Numbered from the stretch's first letter, positions 9,640 to 20,979 are shown. The stretch: DNA of 64,000 nt from an uncultured Pseudomonadales bacterium (GCA_943788445.1 CALSQH010000001.1:62001-126000), one strand, 5' to 3'. Notes: a model not told the origin generated them from the letters alone. A program made the numbers and translations.

Positions 9640-11085
9640 ATGAATCCGAATATTGTAAATTTTGTTTATTTGATTGCCGGCATTCTATTTATTCTCGGTA
9701 TTAAAGGTCTGACTAAACCCAAGACAGCGGTGCGTGGCAATAGGCTCTCAGCGCTGGGGATGTTGTTGGCTGTGGTTGTCACTCTACTCAATATCAATAC
9801 AGTCGACTACAGTTATATCGTTGCCGGTGTAGTGGTGGGTGGCGTTGTTGGCATGACTATGGCGCTGCGTATTCAAATGACTTCTATGCCGCAGATGGTC
9901 GCGCTTCTAAACGGCTTTGGCGGTGGCGCATCTCTCACTATTGCACTGGCCGAATACTATACTGTGCTCGGTGTTGCTCCGGCATCCTTTGCCGAGCTGT
10001 TAATCCCAGTAGCGGTTGATAGTAGTGTCTTTGGTGTTGGTGTCGAAGGGTCGATTGCGCTAGTGGCCATTGGCCTGACTATATTAATTGGTGCTGTGAC
10101 CTTAACCGGTAGCTTAATCGCATTCAGCAAACTTCAAGAGCTGATGAAAAAGAGCTATGGATTACCGGGCGGCCCGATTGGTAATGGATTATTTCTATTC
10201 GCTGCGCTCGCGGCTTTGATTTGCATGGTTATCAATCCAGGTAATGTTGCCGCAATGGTTGCGATTGTCGCATTGGCACTTCTGCTCGGTCTGTTTCTGG
10301 TTATGCCAATTGGCGGCGCCGATATGCCCGTAGTTATTGCGCTGCTGAACTCCTATTCAGGTATAGCAGCGGCATTGGCCGGATTTATTCTCGGAAATAC
10401 GGTATTGATTATCGCCGGTTCTCTGGTGGGTACTTCAGGGTTAATTCTCACCAAGATTATGTGTGTTGCCATGAACCGCTCATTGGCCAATGTACTGTTT
10501 GGTAAGATGGCTGCCGGTGGTGAAAAAATTGATGCCGATGAAATCTATGCCGGAAAAGTCACTAGTGCACAGCCTGAAGAAGTAGCGATGATGCTTGAGG
10601 TTGCTCAGCGCGTCGTTATTGTTCCCGGATATGGCATGGCCATGGCTCAGGCTCAGCATGCGGTGCGTGAACTGGCGGATGCGATGGAAGCGCGGGGGGT
10701 AGAGGTTGAATATGGTATTCATCCCGTCGCCGGACGCATGCCTGGGCATATGAATGTTTTGCTGGCTGAAGCTGAGGTTCCCTACGATCAGTTGGTGGAA
10801 ATGGAGAGAATTAATCCGACCTTTGAAGACACAGATGTCGTGATTGTGATTGGTGCCAACGATGTCACCAATCCAATGGCACGAGATGCCGAGGGCAGCC
10901 CGATCTATGGGATGCCGATTCTGAATGTGGATAAAGCTAAAAATGTCGTGGTGATCAAGCGATCACTGAGCCCCGGTTTTGCCGGATTGCCGAATCCATT
11001 GTTTGCTATGGATCACACGCTGATGGTCTACGGAGATGGAAAGAAGGCGGTTGTGGAAATGACTGCGGCGCTCAATCAACTCTAA
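9640..11085 (+). CDS. pntB: NAD(P) transhydrogenase subunit beta
   Basis: Beta subunit of 481 aa. The N-terminal half has about nine membrane helices forming the proton channel. The C-terminal domain III from about residue 300 binds NADP(H), with the fingerprint GYGMAMAQAQHAV and later GANDVTNP. It completes the three-gene pnt operon and is followed at once by a bidirectional terminator. Confidence 0.97.
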   Translation: MNPNIVNFVYLIAGILFILGIKGLTKPKTAVRGNRLSALGMLLAVVVTLLNINTVDYSYIVAGVVVGGVVGMTMALRIQMTSMPQMVALLNGFGGGASLTIALAEYYTVLGVAPASFAELLIPVAVDSSVFGVGVEGSIALVAIGLTILIGAVTLTGSLIAFSKLQELMKKSYGLPGGPIGNGLFLFAALAALICMVINPGNVAAMVAIVALALLLGLFLVMPIGGADMPVVIALLNSYSGIAAALAGFILGNTVLIIAGSLVGTSGLILTKIMCVAMNRSLANVLFGKMAAGGEKIDADEIYAGKVTSAQPEEVAMMLEVAQRVVIVPGYGMAMAQAQHAVRELADAMEARGVEVEYGIHPVAGRMPGHMNVLLAEAEVPYDQLVEMERINPTFEDTDVVIVIGANDVTNPMARDAEGSPIYGMPILNVDKAKNVVVIKRSLSPGFAGLPNPLFAMDHTLMVYGDGKKAVVEMTAALNQL

Positions 11086-11118
11086 AGAGCAATTAATAAG
11101 CGTGTAAAAAACAGGCAC

Positions 11119-11147
11119 AAAAAAACCGGCAGAAGCCGGTTTTTTTG
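11119..11147. terminator. bidirectional terminator between pntB and rpsT
   Basis: The hairpin AACCGGC-AGAA-GCCGGTT is flanked by A-runs on the left and T-runs on the right, so it can end both the rightward pnt transcript and the leftward rpsT transcript. Confidence 0.87.
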
Positions 11148-11160
11148 TTCACAGCGAAAA

Positions 11161-11430
11161 TTACTTTGCGCCGAGAGCTTTAACCTGAGTGTTCAGGCGG
11201 CTCTTATGACGAGCAGCTTTATTCTTATGAATAATGCCTTTGTCCGCCATACGATCTAGAACTGGAACTGCTGATGTATATGCTGCTTGAGCATCGGCTT
11301 GAACACCTGTCTCTATAGCTGCGTCAACTTTTTTCAAATAGGTGCGAACCATTGAGCGCAGGCTGGCATTATGCTGGCGGCGTTTCTCGTTCTGGCGTGC
11401 GCGTTTCTTAGCTTGGGCTGTATTTGCCAC
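11161..11430 (-). CDS. rpsT: 30S ribosomal protein S20
   Basis: Basic helical ribosomal protein of 89 aa, the usual S20 length. It starts [18 protein letters not shown], and [15 protein letters not shown] and [16 protein letters not shown] are conserved. It binds the 5' domain of 16S rRNA. It is transcribed alone, leftward, from a near-consensus promoter. AGGAG lies 8-12 bases upstream of the ATG. Confidence 0.98.
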   Translation of the reverse strand: MANTAQAKKRARQNEKRRQHNASLRSMVRTYLKKVDAAIETGVQADAQAAYTSAVPVLDRMADKGIIHKNKAARHKSRLNTQVKALGAK

Positions 11431-11471
11431 TTGTTTGTACTCCTCTCAAAGGGTCTCACTGAAGGCGCGGA

Positions 11472-11500
11472 AATATACAGGGTTTGACAGTCACATTCAA
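11472..11500 (-). promoter_or_regulatory. sigma70 promoter of rpsT
   Basis: On the minus strand TTGAAT (11500-11495), a 17-bp spacer and TATATT (11477-11472). Transcription would start about 35 bases before the rpsT ATG. Confidence 0.7.
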
Positions 11501-11661
11501 CCCAATTTTCATCGGAATATTGCTTGTTGTCAAAGTACGCAAATCCTTTGACTGTAAAGGTATTATTTACTTGGGGAACGGCGGATTTACATATTCACTT
11601 GGAGATGTTCATGCAGGTCGTTAAACTGCGCTGATTAACAGCGTGAAAGTAGAGTAGTCAA

Positions 11662-13305
11662 TTGACCCAACAACAGCCGCAGAAGCAATCGCAACCGACT
11701 AAAAAAGCGGATGGTGGGTTATTGCGTTCCAGTGGTGTGGTTAGCTTTTTTACCATGATGTCGCGATTTATGGGGCTGGCGCGAGATATTATCTTTGCTC
11801 GAGTGATTGGCGCAGAGGCCTTGGCTGACGTATTCTTTGTCGCGTTTAAAATCCCCAACTTCTTTCGTCGCCTGTTTGCTGAGGGTGCTTTTGCTCAGGC
11901 TTTTGTGCCAGTGCTTGGTGAATATCGCGAGAAGGGCAGTCAGGCTGCGCTAAAAGATCTAACCAACCGGGTGTTTGGTACCCTGGGGCTTTCTTTATTA
12001 CTGCTAACGCTGGTTATTGTTTTGGCTTCACCGATTTTGGCAGCCTTATTTGCGCCGAAGTGGTATTTAAATGATCCGTTTAAGTTTAATGCCACCGCCG
12101 AGATGCTGCGGATTACCTTCCCTTACTTGTTATTTATCTCCATGACTGGTGTTGCCGGTGGCATATTAAATAGCTATGACCGCTTTGCGGTGCCGGCATT
12201 TACGCCGTTATTGTTAAATATATCGATGATCTTTGCGGCGTTGATAGCTGCGCCTTGGTTTGATCAGCCAACCTATGCGCTGGCTTGGGGGGTGTTTGCC
12301 GCGGGGATTATCCAGTTTACTTTCCAGCTGCCATTTTTAGCGCGTATCCATATGTTGCCGGTTCCGGTAGTCGATTGGCGTCATCCTGGAGTTAAAAAAA
12401 TACTGGCCTTGATGGGGCCGGCCATCTTTGGTGTCTCCGTCAGTCAAATTAATCTTCTCTTAGACACTATGTTGGCGACTTTCCTGCCCACAGGCAGTGT
12501 CTCTTGGCTGTATTATTCAGACCGCTTGTCAGAGTTGCCGCTGGGGGTTTTCGCGGTGGCGATTGCCACGGTTATTCTGCCCAACTTATCCCGTCATCAC
12601 GCTGCCAGTTCCACCGAGGCTTATTCTCAGACATTGGATTGGGCATTGCGCATGGTGTTGTTAATTGCCGTGCCTGCCGCCGCTGCACTTATGCTGCTCG
12701 CTGAACCAATATTGACCACGCTATTTTTATATGGCGATGTGATGACTGCTCGCGATATGTCTATGTCGACGTTGAGTTTGCGTGCCTATACGCTGGGTCT
12801 AATCGCCTTTATGTTGATTAAAGTGTTAGCGCCGGGCTTTTTTGCCCGTCAAGATATGCGCACACCCGTGCGTATCGGTGTGATTGCCATGGTCTCAAAT
12901 ATGTTTCTCAATCTATTATTTGTTGTGCCATTGCATCATTACTGGCAAGTGGGCCATGTGGGTTTGGCGCTGGCAACTTCGATCTCGGCATTTCTAAATG
13001 CCGGACTATTATTTTACGCGCTGCGCAAAAAAGCTATTTATGCGCCGAGCCGCTCTTGGTTGCGCTTTATGGTTATTTTGTTTGTTGCAGTTGCTGTTAT
13101 GTTGATCGCATTGATATTCACCGCTGCTCAGTTTGACGCCTTGGATGCTGCTGTATGGCAGCAACTAAGTTGGTGGCAGCGTAGTGGCGGTGTCATGCTT
13201 ATCTGTGGCGCGGGCTTTGCTGCCTATACAGCAGTTCTGTGGTTTGGTGGTATGCGTCTTGGGGACTTGCGCGGTCCGGCAAAGGCGACTAGTCGCGAGC
13301 ATTAA
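11662..13305 (+). CDS. murJ: lipid II flippase
   Basis: MOP-superfamily flippase of 547 aa that moves lipid II across the inner membrane for peptidoglycan synthesis. It has about 14 hydrophobic helices. The segment SFFTMMSRFMGLARDIIFAR, followed by IPNFFRRLFAEGAFAQAFVP, is the conserved N-terminal region with the essential arginines. The start is TTG 11662; the following Gln-rich residues are not conserved. It heads the murJ-ribF-ileS-lspA-fkpB-ispH run, which is widely conserved in gammaproteobacteria, although rpsT is divergent here. Confidence 0.95.
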   Translation: MTQQQPQKQSQPTKKADGGLLRSSGVVSFFTMMSRFMGLARDIIFARVIGAEALADVFFVAFKIPNFFRRLFAEGAFAQAFVPVLGEYREKGSQAALKDLTNRVFGTLGLSLLLLTLVIVLASPILAALFAPKWYLNDPFKFNATAEMLRITFPYLLFISMTGVAGGILNSYDRFAVPAFTPLLLNISMIFAALIAAPWFDQPTYALAWGVFAAGIIQFTFQLPFLARIHMLPVPVVDWRHPGVKKILALMGPAIFGVSVSQINLLLDTMLATFLPTGSVSWLYYSDRLSELPLGVFAVAIATVILPNLSRHHAASSTEAYSQTLDWALRMVLLIAVPAAAALMLLAEPILTTLFLYGDVMTARDMSMSTLSLRAYTLGLIAFMLIKVLAPGFFARQDMRTPVRIGVIAMVSNMFLNLLFVVPLHHYWQVGHVGLALATSISAFLNAGLLFYALRKKAIYAPSRSWLRFMVILFVAVAVMLIALIFTAAQFDALDAAVWQQLSWWQRSGGVMLICGAGFAAYTAVLWFGGMRLGDLRGPAKATSREH

Positions 13306-13458
13306 TTAACGGTTGCGAATTTGGCTTGCAGTTTGATCGTTAATCGGTGGCTTAATTCGCCGCCTTAATTTGCGCTCTAGCTTACCTTTCTGGCCGTTGC
13401 TAGGTATACTCGCCGATCAGTTTAAAGAGTGAAAAATACCGTTGTGCAGCAGGGTAAA

Positions 13459-14394
13459 ATGACCTTTATTCGCGGACTGCATAACTTGCACCCGGGAAAA
13501 GAAAAATCAGTGGTCACTATCGGATCTTTCGATGGTGTGCATATTGGTCATCAGGCGATTCTGCAACAGGTAAAAGAGGCCGCTAAACGTTTGCAACTGC
13601 CGTCGGTGGTAATGACTTTTGAACCGCAGCCGAGAGAGTATTTTTCCTCTGAGCGCGCACCGGCCCGACTGATGCGACTGCGAGAAAAGATCGATGCTCT
13701 TTTAGACTTTGGTATTGATCATGTGGTTTGCCTAAAGTTTAATCGTCAGTTGCGAACACTTTCGGCGCTGGACTTTATCGACAGAGTTTTGGTTCAAGGG
13801 TTGGCTGTAGAGCATTTGATTGTCGGCGATGATTTTCGTTTTGGCTGTGATCGCAGCGGTGATTTTGCGATGTTAACTGAGCGCGGCAAAGAGTCTGGAT
13901 TTGATGTTGTGGATACCGCCACAGTAGAGATTGACGGTCAGCGGGTGAGCAGCACCCTGGTACGTGAATTTGTTGAGCGGGCAGATTTTAAACGAGCCGC
14001 AGAGCTTTTGGGACGGCCATTTTCAATTAGTGGCATTGTCGGATACGGTCAGCAGTTGGGGCGCGAGTTGGGTTTTCCAACCGCCAATGTACAGTTAAAT
14101 CGTTTTAGTGCTCCATTGTCCGGCGTTTTTGCGGTGAAGGTTAATGTCGCGGGAACTGTCTGTCGAGGCGCAGCCAATGTTGGCGTGCGGCCAACAGTAG
14201 GCGATTTACTAAAGCCTATTTTAGAGGTTCATCTGCTGGATTTTGATGAGGATCTATACGGTCAGCGAATTGCGGTGGAGTTTGTTCACAAAATTCGCGA
14301 TGAAGTAAAATTTACCAGCTTGGAAAAACTGGTCGCGACGATTGAATGCGACGTAGAGTTAATCAGGCAGTGGTTTACAAACAATAATTTTTAG
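13459..14394 (+). CDS. ribF: bifunctional riboflavin kinase/FAD synthetase
   Basis: Makes FMN from riboflavin and then FAD. The N-terminal adenylyltransferase domain has TIGSFDGVHIGHQ (a nucleotidyltransferase HxGH-like motif), and the C-terminal kinase domain begins near GRPFSISGIVGYGQQLGRELGFPTAN. I chose ATG 13459 because MTFIRGLHNL aligns with the usual RibF N-terminus and AGGG lies just upstream, giving 311 aa. An in-frame GTG at 13429 would add ten residues. It is 34 bp before ileS. Confidence 0.95.
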   Translation: MTFIRGLHNLHPGKEKSVVTIGSFDGVHIGHQAILQQVKEAAKRLQLPSVVMTFEPQPREYFSSERAPARLMRLREKIDALLDFGIDHVVCLKFNRQLRTLSALDFIDRVLVQGLAVEHLIVGDDFRFGCDRSGDFAMLTERGKESGFDVVDTATVEIDGQRVSSTLVREFVERADFKRAAELLGRPFSISGIVGYGQQLGRELGFPTANVQLNRFSAPLSGVFAVKVNVAGTVCRGAANVGVRPTVGDLLKPILEVHLLDFDEDLYGQRIAVEFVHKIRDEVKFTSLEKLVATIECDVELIRQWFTNNNF

Positions 14395-14428
14395 ATAAGG
14401 CTGGCCGGATGGCCAATAAAAGAGACTA

Positions 14429-17251
14429 ATGACAGACTATAAAGCAACACTGAATCTGCCAAAAACTGATTTTCCGATGCGCGCAAATTTGGCGCAGAGA
14501 GAACCAGCAATGTTAAAAGAATGGCAAGACACAAATCTTTATCAGCAAATTCGTCAGGCTCGCGCCGGCCGTGAGAAATATATTCTCCACGATGGTCCCC
14601 CCTATGCCAATGGTGAGATTCACCTTGGTCATGCGGTAAATAAAACCCTCAAAGATATAGTGGTTAAGTCTCGGACTCTGAGTGGTTTCGACGCTCCTTA
14701 TATACCAGGATGGGACTGTCACGGTCTGCCTATTGAGCACAATGTTGAGAAAAAAATTGGCAAGGCTGGCGTCAAGGTGGAGTACTCAGCTTTCCGCAAG
14801 AAATGTCGCGATTACGCCATGAAGCAGGTCGATGGTCAGCGCGCAGGATTTGTTCGTATTGGTGTGTTTGGTGATTGGGAAAAACCCTATCTGACCATGA
14901 ATTATCGCGTTGAGGCGGATACTATTCGCGCCCTCGGCAAGATTGCTGGCAATGGTCATCTGGTTAAAGGTTACAAGCCGGTTTACTGGAGTGTTGTCGG
15001 CGGTTCGGCTCTTGCCGAAGCTGAGGTTGAGTATCAGGATAAAACCTCCTACAGCATTGATGTGGCCTATCCAGTAGTTGGCCAACAGCAGTTGCAAAAG
15101 CTGACTACAGCCTTTGCTGGTGCGCCCGGTGAAGGTGAGATCAATATACTGATCTGGACCACCACACCCTGGACTATTCCCAGCAGCCAAGCTATTTCGC
15201 TGGGTGCCGATCTCAGTTATACGCTGGTGCAGATCACTACTGAGAATGGCCCTTTGCGTCTGGTCTGTTCCGAGCTGTTGCTCGAGTCGGTGATGCAGCG
15301 TCTGGGGATTGAAGACTATCAACAGTTGGCTAGCTGTGAGGGTCAGCAGTTAGAAGGTATGGTTGCACGTCACCCATTTTACGATCGCGATATTCCAGTC
15401 TTACTCGGTGAGCACGTGACGACCGATGCAGGTACCGGCTGTGTGCATACAGCCCCTGATCACGGTATGGAAGATTTCGTCGTTGCCAAACAGTATGGTA
15501 TCGAAACGCTCAATTATATTTTGGATAACGGTGTTTTCCACGATGAGGTTGCATTGTTTGCTGGCCAGCATGTCTACAAAGTCGATGACTCAGTTCTTGA
15601 GGTGCTTCGTGAACAACATCGTCTGATGAGCTGCGGACAGTTTGTTCACAGTTACGCCCATTGCTGGCGCACCAAGACACCACTGATCTATCGTGCCACA
15701 CCCCAGTGGTTTATCTCGATGGACAAAAATGGTCTGTTGGAAAAAGCCAAGGCGGCGATAAAAGATGTTGCCTGGCACCCTGAGTGGGGGCAGGCTCGTA
15801 TTGAAGGTATGTTGGACAATAGCCCGGACTGGTGTATTTCCCGTCAGCGCACTTGGGGTGTTCCTATTGCTCTGTTTGTTCACAGGCAGACGGGAGAGCT
15901 TCATCCGAATACCTCAGCACTGATTGAGCAGGTTGCTCAGTTGGTTGAGAAAGAGGGCATTGATGCTTGGTTTGAATTGGAAGCGGCTGACTTAATCGGG
16001 GCTGATACAGCGGATTACCAAAAAGTTACCGACACTCTGGATGTTTGGTTTGACTCTGGTGTTACGCATGAGTCCGTTATCAATGCCCGTGAAGAATTGC
16101 AGTATCCAGCAGATCTTTATTTGGAGGGCTCAGATCAGCATCGCGGTTGGTTCCAGTCATCCTTGAAGACCGCCATCGCGATTAATGGCACGGCCCCATA
16201 CAAGGCGGTTCTAACCCACGGTTTTACGGTGGACGAGCACGGCCGCAAAATGTCTAAGTCAGTGGGCAATGTTATATCGCCGCAGAAAGTAATCAACGAT
16301 ATGGGCGCAGACGTGTTGCGTCTGTGGGTCGCCTCGGCAGACTTTAGTGGTGAGATGACCGTATCCGATGAAATATTAAGTCGCGCAGGGGATTCCTACC
16401 GTCGAATTCGCAATACAGCGCGCTATTTCCTCTCCAATCTGGATGGGTTTGATCCAGCACAGCACGCTGTAGAACACAGTGAATTGCTCGCTCTGGATCG
16501 CTGGGCAATCGATTGTGCGGCACAGCTGCAAGAAGAAATTATCACTGCATATGACCAGTTTCAGTTCCACCTTATCTACCAAAAATTACATAATTTCTGT
16601 GTCCGAGATATGGGTGGATTCTATCTAGATATTATCAAAGATCGTATCTATACCTGTCCTGAAGATAGTCTGTCGCGGCGTTCAGCACAGACCGCTTTAT
16701 TCCATATTGCCGAAGCGTTTACTCGCTGGATATCGCCTATCTTGAGTTTCACCGCGCATGAACTCTGGGGCTTTATGCCCGGTGATCGCGAATCTTCGGT
16801 ATTCCTAGCTGAGTGGTACTCACTGCCGCGTCTAAGAGCAGATGAAGCGATTAACCAGCAGGATTGGGCGGCCATACTGCAAGCCAAAGAAGCGATCAAT
16901 AAAGTGATTGAAGATCAGCGCAATCAGGGTGTAGTTAAAGGTTCTCTGGGAGCGGATATACAGCTATTTGCCAATCCTGAATTACATCAATCACTGTCTA
17001 AACTCGGTGATGAACTGCGCTTTGTGACGATTACCTCAAAGGCAACCTTGCTTCCTCTTGCTGATGGGGCTGATGCCAATGATTCAATGTTGGAGGGACT
17101 AAAAGTAGGTCTTGAGCGATCCAGCGCTGAGAAATGTGTGCGTTGCTGGCACTTTATTGCTGATGTTGGCACTAATGCAGAGCACCCTGAAATTTGCGGG
17201 CGTTGTATCAGTAACCTCAGTGAAGTGGGAGAGACACGTCACTATGCCTAG
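14429..17251 (+). CDS. ileS: isoleucyl-tRNA synthetase
   Basis: Class I aminoacyl-tRNA synthetase, 940 aa, charging tRNA-Ile. The HIGH motif is HLGH at residues 65-68 and the KMSKS motif is at 607-611. An editing CP1 domain lies between ([11 protein letters not shown]). The C-terminal zinc finger has the pairs CVRC and CGRC. Its last 8 bases overlap the lspA start, so the two are translationally coupled. Confidence 0.98.
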   Translation: MTDYKATLNLPKTDFPMRANLAQREPAMLKEWQDTNLYQQIRQARAGREKYILHDGPPYANGEIHLGHAVNKTLKDIVVKSRTLSGFDAPYIPGWDCHGLPIEHNVEKKIGKAGVKVEYSAFRKKCRDYAMKQVDGQRAGFVRIGVFGDWEKPYLTMNYRVEADTIRALGKIAGNGHLVKGYKPVYWSVVGGSALAEAEVEYQDKTSYSIDVAYPVVGQQQLQKLTTAFAGAPGEGEINILIWTTTPWTIPSSQAISLGADLSYTLVQITTENGPLRLVCSELLLESVMQRLGIEDYQQLASCEGQQLEGMVARHPFYDRDIPVLLGEHVTTDAGTGCVHTAPDHGMEDFVVAKQYGIETLNYILDNGVFHDEVALFAGQHVYKVDDSVLEVLREQHRLMSCGQFVHSYAHCWRTKTPLIYRATPQWFISMDKNGLLEKAKAAIKDVAWHPEWGQARIEGMLDNSPDWCISRQRTWGVPIALFVHRQTGELHPNTSALIEQVAQLVEKEGIDAWFELEAADLIGADTADYQKVTDTLDVWFDSGVTHESVINAREELQYPADLYLEGSDQHRGWFQSSLKTAIAINGTAPYKAVLTHGFTVDEHGRKMSKSVGNVISPQKVINDMGADVLRLWVASADFSGEMTVSDEILSRAGDSYRRIRNTARYFLSNLDGFDPAQHAVEHSELLALDRWAIDCAAQLQEEIITAYDQFQFHLIYQKLHNFCVRDMGGFYLDIIKDRIYTCPEDSLSRRSAQTALFHIAEAFTRWISPILSFTAHELWGFMPGDRESSVFLAEWYSLPRLRADEAINQQDWAAILQAKEAINKVIEDQRNQGVVKGSLGADIQLFANPELHQSLSKLGDELRFVTITSKATLLPLADGADANDSMLEGLKVGLERSSAEKCVRCWHFIADVGTNAEHPEICGRCISNLSEVGETRHYA

Positions 17252-17762
17252 TACTCTCGGCACTCACACCCTGCGTTGGTACGTGATTTCGGCGACAGTT
17301 TTGTTGCTCGATCAGCTCACTAAGCTTTGGGTTATGACTGATTTTACGCTTGGCGATAGTCGCTATATCAGCGGTTTTTTTAACCTGGTACGCGCTCATA
17401 ATGAGGGCGCGGCTTTTAGCTTTTTAAGTGATGCCGGTGGTTGGCAGCGCTGGTTCTTTAGCATTGTTTCTAGCGTTATCAGTTTGGTCATAATTGTCTG
17501 GATTTCCCGCTTGCCTAAACAGCGGGTTCTTGAAGCTTTAGCGCTGGCTCTAATTCTTGGCGGTGCGCTGGGTAATCTTTACGATCGTTTGGTACTTGGT
17601 TATGTGGTCGACTTTTTAGACTTCCACTGGGCGGGTTGGCACTTTGCCGCATTTAATGTCGCCGATATGGCGATTTCAATGGGGGCAGCAATAATGATTG
17701 TCGATGCACTTTTTTTTGCTGACGCGCGAGAAAGTAAGCAAGACCAGCAGACCAGCAAATAA
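17244..17762 (+). CDS. lspA: lipoprotein signal peptidase II
   Basis: Inner-membrane aspartyl protease of 172 aa that cleaves prolipoprotein signal peptides at the lipobox Cys. It has four hydrophobic helices. The catalytic aspartates are in NLYDRL...GYVVDF and [10 protein letters not shown] chose ATG 17244, which overlaps the ileS stop; the longer open frame upstream encodes residues out of frame with IleS and has no membrane character. fkpB follows. Confidence 0.96.
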   Translation: MPSTLGTHTLRWYVISATVLLLDQLTKLWVMTDFTLGDSRYISGFFNLVRAHNEGAAFSFLSDAGGWQRWFFSIVSSVISLVIIVWISRLPKQRVLEALALALILGGALGNLYDRLVLGYVVDFLDFHWAGWHFAAFNVADMAISMGAAIMIVDALFFADARESKQDQQTSK

Positions 17763-17794
17763 AATTTTATAGTTAACGAGTGATAAGCATAGAT

Positions 17795-18235
17795 ATGAGC
17801 ATACCCATAGACACTGGAACCACTGTAACTCTTCATTTTGCCCTTGTGTTAGAAGATGGTGCAGTGGTGGATTCCAACTTCGAAGGCAAGCCTGCAACCT
17901 TTTCAATTGGTGATGGCAATCTGTTACCGGGTTTTGAGGAGGCGCTGTTGGGCTTGCGCAAAAATGACCAACGCGAGTTTGTTATTCCCCCAGAAAAAGC
18001 CTTTGGGCAACACAATGAACAGAATCTTCAGCGGGTAGCGATGGATAATTTTGCCGATCATGAGATTGAGCCCGGAGCAATGTTTTCATTTCAGAATGGC
18101 GATGGCGAATTACCCGGCGTTATTACTGAAATTATGGAGGGTGAAGTGATGGTCGATTTTAACCATCCTCTAGCTGGTAAAAATATTATTTTCCAAGTTA
18201 AGATTATGGATGTGATTCCAGAGAATCTGCATTAA
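17795..18235 (+). CDS. fkpB: FKBP-type peptidyl-prolyl isomerase, SlpA/FkpB type
   Basis: Cytoplasmic prolyl isomerase and chaperone. An FKBP fold ([20 protein letters not shown]) is interrupted by the IF chaperone insert in the middle third, and the C-terminal strand contains [10 protein letters not shown], typical of SlyD/SlpA. Starting at ATG 17795 it is 146 aa, against about 149 in E. coli; GTG 17780 is possible but adds only five residues. It lies between lspA and ispH, its usual place. Confidence 0.93.
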   Translation: MSIPIDTGTTVTLHFALVLEDGAVVDSNFEGKPATFSIGDGNLLPGFEEALLGLRKNDQREFVIPPEKAFGQHNEQNLQRVAMDNFADHEIEPGAMFSFQNGDGELPGVITEIMEGEVMVDFNHPLAGKNIIFQVKIMDVIPENLH

Positions 18236-18251
18236 TGAAGAGTTCTATTTG

Positions 18252-19187
18252 ATGGATATTAAATTAGCTAATCCGCGTGGCTTTTGCGCTGGTGTCGATC
18301 GTGCCATTGATATTGTCAATCGGGCTTTAGAGGTTTATGGCGCGCCGATCTATGTGCGTCATGAAGTGGTGCACAATAAATTTGTTGTTGATGATCTACG
18401 TGACCGAGGTGCGGTTTTTGTCGATGAGTTGGATGAAATTCCCGATGATGTGATCGTTATATTCAGCGCTCATGGTGTTGCTCAGGCAGTGCAGAATGAA
18501 GCGCAGCGCAGAAATTTGAAAGTTTTTGATGCAACCTGCCCATTAGTCACCAAGGTTCATCTAGAGGTTGCTAAGTACAGTAACGATGGAATGGAATGTG
18601 TGCTTATTGGTCATGCCGGTCACCCAGAAGTGGAAGGCACCATGGGCCAGTACGATCTGTCACGTGGCGGTGATATTTATCTGGTTGAAAATGAACAGGA
18701 TGTTGTCAACCTAAGCGTTAAGAATCCTCTCAAACTGGCCTTTGTTACCCAGACAACCCTGTCGATGGATGATACTGCTCGGGTGATTGATGCCCTGCGG
18801 GAAAGGTTTCCAGCGATTGAAGGGCCGCGCAAAGATGATATCTGCTATGCGACGCAGAACCGTCAGGATGCGGTAAAGCAACTGGCCATTGAGTCTGATC
18901 TGGTTTTGGTTGTTGGCTCTGTCACTAGCTCCAATTCAAATCGTCTTCGAGAGTTGGCTGAACACTGTGGTTGTCGTGCATTCCTTATTGATGGCCCTGA
19001 AGATATTCAGCCTCAGTGGCTTGCGCAGACTGCGTCTATTGGTATCACTGCCGGAGCTTCAGCACCAGATATTCTGGTGCTCGATGTAATTAGAAAACTG
19101 GTCGATTTGGGTGCCAATGCACCGCAGGAGTTAGATGGCGTGGTCGAAAATGTGAGTTTTTCTCTGCCCAAAGAGTTGCGCGCTTAG
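18252..19187 (+). CDS. ispH: 4-hydroxy-3-methylbut-2-enyl diphosphate reductase
   Basis: Last enzyme of the MEP pathway, making IPP and DMAPP from HMBPP with an iron-sulfur cluster. The three cluster cysteines are visible: Cys12 in [10 protein letters not shown], one in DATCPLVTK and one in [11 protein letters not shown]. The start at ATG 18252 gives 311 aa; a TTG one codon upstream would add one residue. Last gene of the murJ-ispH run. Confidence 0.97.
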   Translation: MDIKLANPRGFCAGVDRAIDIVNRALEVYGAPIYVRHEVVHNKFVVDDLRDRGAVFVDELDEIPDDVIVIFSAHGVAQAVQNEAQRRNLKVFDATCPLVTKVHLEVAKYSNDGMECVLIGHAGHPEVEGTMGQYDLSRGGDIYLVENEQDVVNLSVKNPLKLAFVTQTTLSMDDTARVIDALRERFPAIEGPRKDDICYATQNRQDAVKQLAIESDLVLVVGSVTSSNSNRLRELAEHCGCRAFLIDGPEDIQPQWLAQTASIGITAGASAPDILVLDVIRKLVDLGANAPQELDGVVENVSFSLPKELRA

Positions 19188-19228
19188 TTACTGGCTTGGC
19201 TGATAGTCTGCCAAGTCAGTAATCCTTT
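19188..19228 (+). terminator. possible hairpin terminator after ispH
   Basis: TTACTGGCTTGG and CCAAGTCAGTAA form an 11-of-12 stem with an 11-nt loop directly after the ispH stop, but only a short CCTTT follows. It sits between converging ispH and pgi. Confidence 0.4.
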
Positions 19229-19236
19229 CGCGGCTT

Positions 19237-20838
19237 TTACTGGCAGGATTCGATATAGGCGAATAGCGCCTTGGTAGAAACATCTAAGTCTGCGGTTTGA
19301 GCGCTGTTTTCGGCGAGTAAATGATTGGCCATTTTCTTACCTAGTTCAACACCCCATTGATCAAACGAATTTATATTCCAGATACAGCCCTGAACAAAGA
19401 CCTTGTGCTCATAGAGCGCAATTAGGCTGCCAAAGTTCTTTGGCGAAAGCTCTTTTAACAGCAGGACATTGGAAGGTTTGTTGCCCGGGTAGTAGCGATG
19501 CTGTTCGCCGGCTGGCGCTTCCTGTCCACACATTAATGCTGAGGACTGAGCGAGCATATTGCCGAGCAGTACACGATGGTGTTCTTCATTACTCATTTTG
19601 TCTACAGCCAGAGCGATAAAATCAACCGGTGCCAGACGTGTACCCTGATGCAGTAGCTGGAAAAATGCGTGCTGTCCATTGGTGCCGGTCTGACCCCACA
19701 GGATTGCACCAGTATCATAATCTACCTGTTGCCCGTCGAGGGTTGTTGACTTGCCGTTACTCTCCATATCCAACTGTTGCAGGTAGGAGGGCAGGAGCAG
19801 TAGCCGCTCGCAATAGGGAATCACAGCGTTAGTTTGGGCGTTTAGGAAATTGTTGTACCAGATGCCCAGCAGAGCCATGATAACCGGCATATTTTTTTCC
19901 GCTGGTGCCGACTGGAAGTGAATATCCACCTCTCTGGCACCGGCCAGCATTTCTTCAAATTGGTCGTAGCCAATTGATATGGCAATAGACAGCCCAATGC
20001 TTGACCACAGTGAATAGCGACCGCCGACCCATTCGGCAAACTCGAGAATTTGCTCGTTTGGTATACCGTAGGCCAGAGCGTTTTCGCGGCTAGCAGTCAG
20101 ACCGACAAAGTGGCTGCTGGTCTGGGCATCGTTAAGGCCAAGTTCTTTTGCAAACCAATTGAGTGTGGTTTTGGCATTTAGCAAGGTTTCCTGGGTGGTA
20201 AACGTCTTGCTGGCCAGTGCCACTAAAGTTGTCTCAGGATCGAGCTTCTTCAAAGTGCTAAGAATTTCCGCACCATCTACATTGGAGATAAAATGCAGGT
20301 TAATATTGGGGTGGGCGAATTCCTGCAGGGCGCTGCAGGCGAGTTTGGGGCCCAGATCCGAGCCGCCAATACCAATGTTGATAACATCGGTAATCGCTTT
20401 ACCAGTGCTGCCAACCCAGTCGCCATTGCGAATTTTTTCGCTGACCAGTTTTACCTGGCTCAACTGTTGTTTTACTAATCTGACACGTTGATCAGATTCT
20501 TCTTCCGCGGCGGCAACTTTTTGATCGCCAATTTCGGCACGAAGGGCCGCGTGGAGTACCGCACGATTTTCCGTGGTATTAATAGTTTCACCGGAGAACA
20601 TAGCTGCTCTAAATGAATCCAGAGGAGATTGATCCGCTAGAGCTAACAGAGCCTGCCAGGTTTTATCACTGACCAAGTTCTTCGAGAAGTCCAGATGAAG
20701 CTGGCCACATTCCACTGACATTTCATGAGTGCGATTAGGGTTTTCAGTGAAAAATTCCGTAATCCGTTCGGCGTTAGCTGACTCGGCTTGGTGTTGCAGA
20801 GTTTTCCAAGCGGTGGTCGCCGTGGGTGAGTAGGTCAT
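19237..20838 (-). CDS. pgi: glucose-6-phosphate isomerase
   Basis: Interconverts glucose-6-phosphate and fructose-6-phosphate. It is 533 aa. NIGIGGSDLGPKLA binds phosphate, WVGGRYSLWSSIGLS is the PGI signature, and GQTGTNGQHAFFQLLHQGT carries conserved active-site residues. It is divergent from the Entner-Doudoroff operon across 237 bp that hold HexR-like operators, so it may share that control. No phosphofructokinase gene is in the window, so its likely role is gluconeogenic or cyclic carbon flow. Confidence 0.97.
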   Translation of the reverse strand: MTYSPTATTAWKTLQHQAESANAERITEFFTENPNRTHEMSVECGQLHLDFSKNLVSDKTWQALLALADQSPLDSFRAAMFSGETINTTENRAVLHAALRAEIGDQKVAAAEEESDQRVRLVKQQLSQVKLVSEKIRNGDWVGSTGKAITDVINIGIGGSDLGPKLACSALQEFAHPNINLHFISNVDGAEILSTLKKLDPETTLVALASKTFTTQETLLNAKTTLNWFAKELGLNDAQTSSHFVGLTASRENALAYGIPNEQILEFAEWVGGRYSLWSSIGLSIAISIGYDQFEEMLAGAREVDIHFQSAPAEKNMPVIMALLGIWYNNFLNAQTNAVIPYCERLLLLPSYLQQLDMESNGKSTTLDGQQVDYDTGAILWGQTGTNGQHAFFQLLHQGTRLAPVDFIALAVDKMSNEEHHRVLLGNMLAQSSALMCGQEAPAGEQHRYYPGNKPSNVLLLKELSPKNFGSLIALYEHKVFVQGCIWNINSFDQWGVELGKKMANHLLAENSAQTADLDVSTKALFAYIESCQ

Positions 20839-20979
20839 TATGTGGTTAATCCTGTGGGTCAGTAGGTCATTTTATTCGCTGCTCAGAGCGCGTAGACTGC
20901 TGTAATTTCAACGGTTGCAAAGCCAAATTGTCGCCAACAATAGCGTATTTTTTGGTAAGTTACTTCAGTAAGTAATTAT

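Noticed and set aside
14786..15322. 178-codon antisense ORF within ileS
   Set aside because: It lies entirely opposite a conserved synthetase gene, has no ribosome binding site of note and no recognisable protein.
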